Shown here one piece after another: positions 26,619-34,101 of a stretch of DNA of 64,000 bases. This DNA comes from Actinobaculum massiliense (GTDB lineage: Bacteria; Actinomycetota; Actinomycetes; Actinomycetales; Actinomycetaceae). The notes beneath the pieces were generated by a model. The model ran no database searches. It was not told where the DNA came from and was given only the letters and a program-made list of their open reading frames with translations. Numbering within the stretch: the stretch's first letter is position 1; every line of letters starts with the position of its first letter. Both the position numbers and the translations under genes were made by a program. The stretch is from positions 319,896 to 383,895 of the forward strand of contig NZ_LN881717.1 in assembly GCF_001457435.1 (NCBI RefSeq), in the 5' to 3' direction.

Positions 26619-26840
26619 ATGGAAGTCATTATTGGTTTTCGTCAGAGCACGCGCGATCTTAATGTAGAAACCGAGGCGAGCGCCGAGGAAATTCGCGCCC
26701 AGATTGCCAAGGCATTGGAGCCGGGCGGGATCCTCACCCTTAAGACGAAGAAGGGCGGAGATATTATCGCCGCCGGCGAGGCGATCGCTTTCGTGGAGAT
26801 TCGCGAAGCCGAAAATCGCCGCGTTGGTTTTGGCCTCTAA
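26619..26840 (+). CDS. DUF3107 domain protein (Rv3208A/TB9.4-like)
   Basis: This 73-residue protein, starting MEVIIGFRQSTRDLNVETEA and ending VEIREAENRRVGFGL, matches the actinobacterial DUF3107 family in length and pattern. It is a small alpha/beta protein with no catalytic motif; its function is unknown. ATG 26619 has GGAGGAG at good distance. In mycobacteria the homologue also lies near a DEAD-box helicase gene, as here (helicase at 27074). Confidence 0.85.
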   Translation: MEVIIGFRQSTRDLNVETEASAEEIRAQIAKALEPGGILTLKTKKGGDIIAAGEAIAFVEIREAENRRVGFGL

Positions 26841-26878
26841 ATAATTTCATCTGAGTGGCGGCACGCTCCGCCCTCATC

Positions 26879-26928
26879 AGCGCCCGCCTGGCTAATGTGT
26901 CTCGTTTTGCCGGGCGGGCGCTTCTATC
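26879..26928 (+). terminator. probable terminator after DUF3107 gene
   Basis: agcgcccgcc (26879-26888) pairs with ggcgggcgct (26913-26922) across a loop of 24 bases and is followed by tctatcccc. It is a strong GC stem but the T-run is poor, so termination is likely but not certain. Confidence 0.5.
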
Positions 26929-27073
26929 CCCTACTATTAAGAGCGGTTGCCCGATCGTTTGACGATTGATTTTTAGCTTTACTTTCCGAATTTCCACGAT
27001 CGGCTACCCGGCGGTAACTACATTCACGTTTCTCTACCGCAGCCGGCAGGCGCCTCGCGCCAGGAAGGAAAAT

Positions 27074-28777
27074 ATGTCTCAGGAATCATCTGCCGCGTCC
27101 TTTACCGAGGTCGACGACGACGCCGTGGCCGTCGAAAATGCCACCGGGCAAGAAGAAACTCGTACCTTTGCTGATTTTGGAGTCTCGGAAGAAGTGACTC
27201 GTGCACTCGCCGACGAAGGAATTATTCATCCCTTCCCCATCCAAGCTCTCACTTTGCCGGTGGCACTTGATCGCCACGACATTATTGGCCAGGCAAAAAC
27301 CGGCACCGGAAAAACCCTGGGCTTTGGTATCCCGATGCTTGAAAACACCATTGGCCCGGGCGAAGAGGGTTGGGAGAAGATCCCGGAAAAGAACCAAGGG
27401 CTACCCCAGGGCCTTGCTATTCTGCCCACTCGCGAACTCGCGAAGCAGGTGGCAAACGAGCTACGAATGGCCGCCGCTCACCGCAGCGTGCGCATCGTCG
27501 ATATTTACGGCGGGCGCGCTTACGAGCCCCAGCAGGAAGCCTTACGCCGCGGGGCTGAGATTGTGGTGGGAACTCCCGGCCGCATTATTGACCTCATGCG
27601 CCACGGCTCCCTGCGACTGGACCACGTCAAGACGCTGGTACTGGACGAAGCTGACGAAATGCTTGATCTCGGCTTCCTTGAGGATGTGGAGACGATTCTC
27701 TCGCGCGTTCCCGAGCGGCGTCACACCATGCTTTTCTCCGCCACTATGCCCGGGCCGGTGATTTCCATGGCTCGCCGGTATATGTCGAAGCCAACCCATA
27801 TCCGCGCCTCCGCCCCCGGCGACGATACGCATACGGTGAAGAATATTCGCCAGATTGTTTACCGTGCCCATGCCCTCAATAAGGACGAGGTTATTGCGCG
27901 AATTTTGCAAGCGCGCGGGCGCGGTCGCACCCTTATTTTCACTCGCACGAAGCGCTCGGCGGCGCGTCTGGCGGAGGATCTGGAGCGGCGCGGTTTTGCT
28001 ACCGGAGCCCTCCACGGCGATCTGGGGCAAGGCGCCCGCGAGCAAGCGTTGCACGCCTTCCGGAACGGGAAGGTAGACGTTTTAGTAGCCACTGACGTGG
28101 CGGCGCGCGGCATCGACGTCGACGACGTTACCCACGTCATTAATTACCAGTGCCCCGAAGACGAAAAGATTTACGTGCATCGAATTGGCCGTACCGGACG
28201 CGCTGGAAACAAGGGCACCGCGGTAACGTTCGTCGATTGGGATGACGTTACGCGCTGGAAGATGATTGATAAGCAACTCGGGCTGGGAATGCCGGAGCCG
28301 GTGGAAACGTACCATACCTCCGAGCATCTGTATTCGGATCTGGATATTCCCGAGGCCGCCGGCCCGCGGCTACCCGCTTCTCAACGCACCGCCGCCGGGC
28401 TGGATGCCGAAGAAGTGGAGGATTTGGAAGGCCCGCATAAGCGCAGGAACGCGAAGGGTTCCCGCCACGGAGCGCGGGCTAAGGGTTCGCGATCCGGCCA
28501 CTCAGGCCGGGCAAGCTCAGGCCGGGCGAGCTCCGGTAAGACGCGCTCCCGCGCCGGTAGTCCAAAGCGCTCCTCGCGCGCCGGTGAATCCCGCGATAGC
28601 AAACGATCCGAGCCTCGCGCGGCGCGGCGCACAGCGTCCGAAAACACCGGCGGCCACAAGGCAAAGACCAGCGGAGCCAAGGGGCAAAGCGGTCAAACCC
28701 GGAACGCGAAGGCCCAGGGAACAAAGAGCGGTGCACCGACCCGCCGTCGTCGCCGGCTCTCCTTCGACGATATTTAG
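27074..28777 (+). CDS. DEAD-box ATP-dependent RNA helicase
   Basis: RNA helicase of the RhlE/DeaD group, 567 residues. The order is Q motif (FADFGVSEEVTRALADEGI...PFPIQ), motif I AKTGTGKT, PTRELAKQV, GTPGRIIDL, motif II VLDEADEML, motif III SATMP, then LIFTRTK, TDVAARGIDVD and HRIGRTGRAG. The C-terminal 130 residues are a basic, disordered RNA-binding tail with SGRASSG repeats. ATG 27074 has aggaagga seven bases upstream; the frame is open to 26966 but lacks a better signal. It may act in ribosome assembly or mRNA turnover; the sequence does not decide which. Confidence 0.93.
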   Translation: MSQESSAASFTEVDDDAVAVENATGQEETRTFADFGVSEEVTRALADEGIIHPFPIQALTLPVALDRHDIIGQAKTGTGKTLGFGIPMLENTIGPGEEGWEKIPEKNQGLPQGLAILPTRELAKQVANELRMAAAHRSVRIVDIYGGRAYEPQQEALRRGAEIVVGTPGRIIDLMRHGSLRLDHVKTLVLDEADEMLDLGFLEDVETILSRVPERRHTMLFSATMPGPVISMARRYMSKPTHIRASAPGDDTHTVKNIRQIVYRAHALNKDEVIARILQARGRGRTLIFTRTKRSAARLAEDLERRGFATGALHGDLGQGAREQALHAFRNGKVDVLVATDVAARGIDVDDVTHVINYQCPEDEKIYVHRIGRTGRAGNKGTAVTFVDWDDVTRWKMIDKQLGLGMPEPVETYHTSEHLYSDLDIPEAAGPRLPASQRTAAGLDAEEVEDLEGPHKRRNAKGSRHGARAKGSRSGHSGRASSGRASSGKTRSRAGSPKRSSRAGESRDSKRSEPRAARRTASENTGGHKAKTSGAKGQSGQTRNAKAQGTKSGAPTRRRRRLSFDDI

Positions 28778-28803
28778 GCGCCTCGCTACCGAGGCACAAA
28801 CAA

Positions 28804-28841
28804 AAGGGCCGGCCCCGAGAAAACCCTCGGGGCCGGCCCTT
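28804..28841. terminator. bidirectional terminator between helicase and marC
   Basis: A perfect 16-bp stem (aagggccggccccgag, 28804-28819, with complement 28826-28841) around a six-base loop lies between two convergent stop codons (28777 and 28856). It has short A and T flanks and can serve both genes. Confidence 0.8.
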
Positions 28842-28855
28842 CATAATCGAGGTAT

Positions 28856-29485
28856 TTAGAAGGAATTGACCACCACGGTCACGCCCACAATGATGAGTTG
28901 GACGGAAATAGCGGAAAGAAGCATACCGGCGATGCGGGTGAGGAAGACGGTACCGCCGTCACCGAGCACCCGGCGCACCGGGTTGGCGAAGCGGAAGACC
29001 AGTAGCTCGCAGATATGAAGAAGCAGGAAGGCCGCGCCCACCGCGAGCATTCCGCCCACTACCCCGGCACTGGAATTTCGCGCGTCTTCCACCGCGATCA
29101 TAATGGCCACAATTGCTCCTGGCCCGGCCATAAGCGGAACGGCAAGGGGCACCAGCGCCACGTTGATTTTCATCTGCTCGGGCGTTGGTTCCTTCTCATT
29201 ATTCCCATTCATGAGCTCTAGAGCCACGATGAGGAGCAGGAGTCCACCGGAAATCTGCATGGCTTCCACGGAGATTCCCAGCAGGTCAAGAATAAAGCGG
29301 CCAAAAAGCCCGAAGGTGGCGAGCACTATTCCCGAGGTGAGCACCGCCTGCCAACCAATTCGGTTGCGTTCGGCATGGGTATTGCGCTGGGTGAGCGCCA
29401 AAAAGACGGGAAGTGCTCCGAGTGGATCCGCGATTACAAAAAGCGTTGTAAACGTGGTGAGGAACAGGGCAACATCAAATGTCAC
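28856..29485 (-). CDS. MarC/UPF0056 family membrane protein
   Basis: This 209-residue protein of about six helices has the MarC family pattern: TTFTTLFVIADPLGALPVFLAL at the N-terminus, ISGGLLLLIVALELM in the middle, VPLAVPLMAGPGAI, and LTRIAGMLLSAISVQLIIVG near the end. The biochemical role of the family is unresolved, although it was once linked to multiple antibiotic resistance. The start ATG 29485 overlaps the stop of the upstream PHP gene by four bases, so the two are co-translated. Confidence 0.9.
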   Translation of the reverse strand: MTFDVALFLTTFTTLFVIADPLGALPVFLALTQRNTHAERNRIGWQAVLTSGIVLATFGLFGRFILDLLGISVEAMQISGGLLLLIVALELMNGNNEKEPTPEQMKINVALVPLAVPLMAGPGAIVAIMIAVEDARNSSAGVVGGMLAVGAAFLLLHICELLVFRFANPVRRVLGDGGTVFLTRIAGMLLSAISVQLIIVGVTVVVNSF

Positions 29486-30342
29486 GGGCGAATGACCTCC
29501 AGGTACGTTCCGGCGACGAGGTCCTCCACAATGGTCGGAGCGGTGGTGTTTTCACCGAGCCGGTTCAATTTACCGGCTCCATGGTAGTCACTGGCGCCAA
29601 AGCGTGCCAAGCCGAGGCGGTGAGCATGTTGCCACAGTTCCGACGCCATTTCGGCGTTATTTTCCGAATGGTCGATTTCGACGCCGAAGAGGCCGGCCTC
29701 GGCGCACACGTCCAAAGCCCGCGGCGGAATGACTCGGCCGCGCTGGGGCGCCGCCGGATGAGCCATCACGGCTTTCCCGCCCGCTTCTACTATCCACTCA
29801 ATGGCCTGGGTTACCTCGGGTGCGTAATAGGGCAGGTAGTAACTTGATTTGGGGGCCAGGATTTCAGCGAACGCCGCCGAGCGATGCGGAACAATCCCGA
29901 GTTCCACCAGCGCATCGGCAATATGCGGGCGGCCAATGGTAGAGCCTGGCGCGCTGACGGATACGACGTCGTCCCAGGAAATCGGGAAATCCACAGCGAG
30001 CCGGCGCACGATTTCTTTCGCGCGCTCAATACGCGAATCGCGCACTTCGCGGATATGTTGTACCAGCGCAGGGGCGCTGGGGTCGAAAAGATAACCGAGG
30101 ATATGGACGGTAATACCCTCGAAACGCGAGGAGATTTCCATGCCGCGTAGCAGCGCCACGCCGGTATCCGCCACGCGCACTGCCGCTTCTTCCCAGCCGG
30201 AGATCGTGTCATGATCGGTCAAGCCAATGGCGGTGAGGCCGGCGTCGCGCGCCTCCTCCATCAGCTGAGCGGGGGTGACCGTCGAATCGGAGGCGGTAGT
30301 GTGCGCGTGGGTATCGGTGCGGGAAAAAACGTTCGCGGGCAT
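29482..30342 (-). CDS. PHP-domain metallophosphoesterase
   Basis: This 286-residue protein of the PHP family (YciV/RNase AM or 3',5'-nucleotide bisphosphate phosphatase-like) has the metal-binding motifs DTHAHTTASD (residues 9-18), GLTDHDT, GMEISS, the later GKAVMAHPA and GASDYHG. It therefore should hydrolyse phosphoester bonds, with substrate unknown; RNA or nucleotide turnover is the common role of this subfamily. Start MPANVFSRTD at 30342. It precedes marC in an overlapping pair and is divergent from aminopeptidase P. Confidence 0.85.
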   Translation of the reverse strand: MPANVFSRTDTHAHTTASDSTVTPAQLMEEARDAGLTAIGLTDHDTISGWEEAAVRVADTGVALLRGMEISSRFEGITVHILGYLFDPSAPALVQHIREVRDSRIERAKEIVRRLAVDFPISWDDVVSVSAPGSTIGRPHIADALVELGIVPHRSAAFAEILAPKSSYYLPYYAPEVTQAIEWIVEAGGKAVMAHPAAPQRGRVIPPRALDVCAEAGLFGVEIDHSENNAEMASELWQHAHRLGLARFGASDYHGAGKLNRLGENTTAPTIVEDLVAGTYLEVIRP

Positions 30343-30404
30343 GCGCTCAGCCTAGCGTGTTCGCTACCGGTCACCTTTTACCTGCAACATAAAACACCCA
30401 GGAG

Positions 30405-30420
30405 TGCGATAATCAGCAAT
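30405..30420 (+). promoter_or_regulatory. extended -10 promoter giving a probable leaderless mRNA
   Basis: TGCGATAAT (30405-30413) resembles an extended -10 element, and its last T lies seven bases before the ATG at 30421. Transcription would then start at or just before the start codon. The only GGAG lies about 16 bases from the ATG, too far for a normal ribosome binding site, which supports a leaderless transcript. Confidence 0.5.
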
Positions 30421-31929
30421 ATGGCCAAGGAACAAGAAAACGAAAAACAGGTACTCAAGGCACGCGGTAATAACCGCTCGCAACAGCCTTCGTCCGCGGA
30501 GTTCCGCGAATTTATGGGAAGCGACTGGGGCCCGCGGCCCGAGCCGCGTTCGCGCGCTGAGGTGGCTGACTATCTGCCCGCGCGTCACGCCGCACTGTCA
30601 AAGCTTTTCCCCGGTGAGCGACTGGTGATTCCCGCCGGCGAAACCAAGACGCGCTCTAACGACGACGACTACCGCTTCCGCGCCCACAGCGCCTTCGCGC
30701 ATATGACGGGAATGGGTGAAGAAAAAGAACCCGGCGCCGTTTTGGTTTTCAATCCGCTGGAAGAGGGCGGTCACGAGGTAACACTTTATATTTATCCGCG
30801 CGCCTCGCGTAGCTCGGAAGAGTTCTACGCCGATTCCGCGCACGGCGAGTTCTGGGTGGGAGCGCGCCCCTCACTCAAGGACGTGCAGAATGAAACCGGG
30901 ATTAAAACCGCCGACGTGGGAACCCTTAAGGATGCGCTGTCCAAGGATCTGGGGCAAATCCAGATGCGAGTGGTCCCCCAATCCAGCGTCGAAATCGAGG
31001 GCCTCGTTGAGGAGCTGCGCGCCCAGGCTGGCCAAACCCAGAACAATGCTGAGCTCGACCTCGAGCTCGCGCAGGGTCTAGCGGAAATTCGCCTGCGCAA
31101 GGACCCGTGGGAAATTGACCAAATGCGGCGCGCGGTTGAGGCCACGCGTTCCGGTTTCGACAATATTATTGCTTCGCTTCCCGCGGCCGTGGCGCATACC
31201 CGCGGTGAGCGGGTGGTTGAGGGCGCTTTCTTCCAGCGCGCCCGCGAAGCCGGAAACGGTCTCGGTTACGAAACCATTGCCGCCTCCGGCAACCACGCCA
31301 ACACCTTGCACTTCCAGGACAATAACGGCCCGGTGAAGGACGGCGACCTCATTTTGGTGGACGCCGGAGTAGAACTCGATTCCCTCTACACCGCGGATAT
31401 CACCCGCACCCTGCCGGTTTCTGGCAAGTTCACCGCCGACCAAGCCGAGGTGTACCAGGCCGTTCTCGACGCGGCGAACTACGCTCTGGAAATTGCCAAT
31501 AAGCCCGGCGCACGTTTCCGTGATTTGCACGCGGCGGCGATGGAAGTTTTGGCTGATCGCTTGGAGAAATGGGGAATGCTACCCGGCACGGCCGCCGAGT
31601 CGTTGGCGAAGGACGGCCCGCAGTGGCACCGGCGCTGGATGCCCCACGGCACCTCGCATCACCTGGGCATTGATGTGCATGACTGCGCTGCCGCGCGCCG
31701 CGAAATGTACGTCGACGCCAAGCTGGAGCCGGGCATGATCTTTACGATTGAGCCGGGCCTGTATTTCCGCTCCGACGATTTGAAGGTCCCCGAGCACTTC
31801 CGCGGTATCGGGGTGCGAATTGAAGACGATGTGCTCGTCACCGACCACGGTGTGGAGCGGATCTCCGAATCAATTCCTCGCACCATTGAGGGCGTGGAAA
31901 ACTGGATGCAGGAAATTCTGGGCGCCTAA
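30421..31929 (+). CDS. pepP: Xaa-Pro aminopeptidase (aminopeptidase P family)
   Basis: Cytoplasmic metallopeptidase, 502 residues, releasing N-terminal residues before proline. It has an N-terminal creatinase-like domain (about 1-200) and a pita-bread catalytic domain with the five metal ligands: LVDAGVELDSLYTADITRTLPV (two Asp), HGTSHHLGIDVHD (His), FTIEPGLYF (Glu) and GVRIEDD (Glu). ATG 30421 is chosen because a -10-like element lies immediately upstream; the longer frame from 30211 would run through the divergent PHP gene. Single gene; a stem-loop follows its stop. Confidence 0.92.
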   Translation: MAKEQENEKQVLKARGNNRSQQPSSAEFREFMGSDWGPRPEPRSRAEVADYLPARHAALSKLFPGERLVIPAGETKTRSNDDDYRFRAHSAFAHMTGMGEEKEPGAVLVFNPLEEGGHEVTLYIYPRASRSSEEFYADSAHGEFWVGARPSLKDVQNETGIKTADVGTLKDALSKDLGQIQMRVVPQSSVEIEGLVEELRAQAGQTQNNAELDLELAQGLAEIRLRKDPWEIDQMRRAVEATRSGFDNIIASLPAAVAHTRGERVVEGAFFQRAREAGNGLGYETIAASGNHANTLHFQDNNGPVKDGDLILVDAGVELDSLYTADITRTLPVSGKFTADQAEVYQAVLDAANYALEIANKPGARFRDLHAAAMEVLADRLEKWGMLPGTAAESLAKDGPQWHRRWMPHGTSHHLGIDVHDCAAARREMYVDAKLEPGMIFTIEPGLYFRSDDLKVPEHFRGIGVRIEDDVLVTDHGVERISESIPRTIEGVENWMQEILGA

Positions 31930-31950
31930 AGCGCGCCGCGTGAAAGGATA

Positions 31951-31983
31951 GGCGGGGCTCGCGCCCCAGTGGCCAGCCCCGCC
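31951..31983 (+). other. stem-loop between pepP and the MgtE-like gene
   Basis: ggcggggct (31951-31959) pairs perfectly with agccccgcc (31975-31983), loop of 15 bases. There is no T-run, so it may be a weak terminator or a processing stem 20 bases past the pepP stop. Confidence 0.4.
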
Positions 31984-32009
31984 CGCCGCACCGCAACGAA
32001 GGAGGCTTT

Positions 32010-33548
32010 ATGTCCAGCTCATCTCGCGTCTTTGTGGGGCGCCTGGCCGGAACCAGAGTGTATGATCCCGCCGGCGATGCGGTTGCGACGGTGGCGGATG
32101 TGGTGGTGGTGTTCCGCGTGCGCGGGGAACCATCCGCCGTCGGCCTCATTGTGGACGTGGTGGGGCGGCGGCGCGTGTTCCTTCCGCTCACTCGCGTCAC
32201 CTCCATCGCTAACGGCCAAGTCATTACCACCGGCTTCCTCAATATTCGGCGCTTCCAGCAGCGTCCTATGGAAACCCTGGTGGTGGCCCAGCTCCTGGAT
32301 CGCGAGGTGACGATTCGCGAATCCGGCCAGCGGGTAAGCGTTGTGGACGCCGCGATTGAAAAAGTCAGCCCGCGCGAATGGAGCCTCACTCATTTGTACG
32401 TGCGCGGAACCGGCGCCGCCTCGCGCAAATCGCGAATTGTGAACGTGCGCGACGTCGCCGGCCTCGCCTCCCCTACCCGCTCGCAGGGGGCGGCCACCAT
32501 CGTGGCGCAAATTGGCGATATGCGCCCAGCGGACGTTGCCGATTTACTTCGTGACCTGCCCGAACAGCGTATGCAGGCGGTTGCCCGCGAACTCACCGAC
32601 GAACGCCTAGCGGACGTCCTGGAGGAATTGGGAACCGACGACCGCGTGGCGGTGCTGGCGGGCTTGGATGTTTCCCGCGCCGGTGACGTGCTCGACGTGA
32701 TGCAGCCCGACGACGCGGCCGACCTGGTGGCTGACCTACCCACCGATACCGCGGCACTCCTGCTCGAATCCATGGGCGACGACGAAGCCGCTGACGTGCG
32801 GCGATTGCTTCGCTATGACGAGCGCACCGCCGGTGGTCTGATGACGCCGAACCCAATTATCCTCGGCCCCGATGCCACCGTGGCGCAGGCCCTCGCTTCG
32901 GCCTCCCGCCGCGATATTCCGCCCGCTCTGGCCGCCATTGTTTTTGTGTGCCGACCGCCGCTGGAAACACCCACCGGCCGCTACCTGGGAGCAATCCACC
33001 TGCAGCAGGCCCTGCGCGAACCTCCAACCACCCTGCTGGGTGCGATCCTTGATACCGATGTGGTCGGAATTGATCCCGAGGCGTCCATTGGCGCCGTGAC
33101 CCGCGAGCTGGCTACCTACAATATGACGGCCATTCCCGTCACCGACACGGGCTCGCTTCTGGGCGCCGTCTCCGTCGACGACGTGCTCGATCACCTCCTG
33201 CCCGAGGACTGGCGCGAAGTGGATGAAGACGAGTGGCGCGAATCCGAACAGCTCCATCACGATGGGCCGCATTCCTCGCCATCGCGGCTCATCCCGCAAC
33301 CGGCGGGCCAGTCCTCGCCTCCTATCCCCGCCTCGGGGATAGAGCGGGCCCGGGCCCTGCTCAAACCGCATCCGGCCCCGGCCTCCGCACTGGCGTCGTC
33401 GAGAATAACGGCGTCGGGAACGGAAACGCCGGCGACGGCTTCCGCACGCGAGGACTCGGCGCGGCCGGACAACACCGCTAAAAAGTCTCAGGACAGCGCC
33501 CGCGAGGGCGAGGCGAACCAGAAGGAGGGGTTGAACGATGTCGAGTGA
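32010..33548 (+). CDS. soluble MgtE_N and CBS domain protein
   Basis: This 512-residue protein has a PRC-barrel-like N-terminal part (about 1-150, VFVGRLAGTRVYDPAGDAVA), an MgtE intracellular N-domain (about 160-275, IGDMRPADVADLLRDLPEQR and MQPDDAADLVADLP) and a CBS pair (about 285-405, GGLMTPNPIILGPDATVAQAL and TYNMTAIPVTDTGSLLGAVS). It ends in a disordered Ser/Pro/Ala tail. It lacks the five-helix MgtE channel, so it is not itself a transporter; it is like Rv1232c of M. tuberculosis. Its stop overlaps the DUF1003 start by 11 bases, suggesting the two proteins work together, perhaps in metal sensing (inference). Confidence 0.87.
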   Translation: MSSSSRVFVGRLAGTRVYDPAGDAVATVADVVVVFRVRGEPSAVGLIVDVVGRRRVFLPLTRVTSIANGQVITTGFLNIRRFQQRPMETLVVAQLLDREVTIRESGQRVSVVDAAIEKVSPREWSLTHLYVRGTGAASRKSRIVNVRDVAGLASPTRSQGAATIVAQIGDMRPADVADLLRDLPEQRMQAVARELTDERLADVLEELGTDDRVAVLAGLDVSRAGDVLDVMQPDDAADLVADLPTDTAALLLESMGDDEAADVRRLLRYDERTAGGLMTPNPIILGPDATVAQALASASRRDIPPALAAIVFVCRPPLETPTGRYLGAIHLQQALREPPTTLLGAILDTDVVGIDPEASIGAVTRELATYNMTAIPVTDTGSLLGAVSVDDVLDHLLPEDWREVDEDEWRESEQLHHDGPHSSPSRLIPQPAGQSSPPIPASGIERARALLKPHPAPASALASSRITASGTETPATASAREDSARPDNTAKKSQDSAREGEANQKEGLNDVE

Positions 33549-34101
33549 AGAATTCGATAAGCCACTAGAACGGCGCCAGCGCTGGTTTAAGCGCCGGCAA
33601 CGCGACCCCGAAGCCACCGGGCGGTTGGCCGAATCAATTGCCCGCTTCCAGGGGACCCCGAGTTTCCTGGTCTACCTGTCGATTTTTGTGGCCGCCTGGA
33701 TTATTTGGAATACGATCGCACCCGAGCACCTGCGTTTCGATTCAGCGGCCTTCGGATTCACCGCACTAACGCTGATGCTCTCACTCCAGGCCTCCTACGC
33801 CTCGCCCCTCATCCTTTTGGCACAAAATCGCCAAGATGAGCGAGACAAGGTGGCCAATGAACAGGATCGCCAGCGCGCGGAACGAAATCTGCACGATACC
33901 GAGTACCTTATCCGCGAAATCGTGGGCTTGCGCATCGCCATTGGCGAGCTCGCTACCCGTGATTTTGTGCGTTCAGAACTCAACGATTTGCGTGACGAAT
34001 TGGATGAGAACCGGGAGATTCGCCTGGCCGAACGCGAGACGCGCATTGCCGAACTCCAAGAAGAGCTCGACAAGCTCATTAGCGAACGGGAAAGCGATTA
34101 G
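33538..34101 (+). CDS. DUF1003 membrane protein
   Basis: This 187-residue protein has two membrane helices, FLVYLSIFVAAWIIWNTI and FGFTALTLMLSLQASYASPLILL, with the DUF1003 signature QASYASPLILLAQNRQDERDK, and a C-terminal coiled coil (RDELDENREIRLAERETRIAELQEELDKLI). Function unknown. It overlaps the upstream MgtE_N/CBS gene by 11 bases and is a good candidate for its membrane partner, since the CBS protein lacks a membrane part. Its stop overlaps that of the convergent acyltransferase by four bases. Confidence 0.9.
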   Translation: MSSEEFDKPLERRQRWFKRRQRDPEATGRLAESIARFQGTPSFLVYLSIFVAAWIIWNTIAPEHLRFDSAAFGFTALTLMLSLQASYASPLILLAQNRQDERDKVANEQDRQRAERNLHDTEYLIREIVGLRIAIGELATRDFVRSELNDLRDELDENREIRLAERETRIAELQEELDKLISERESD

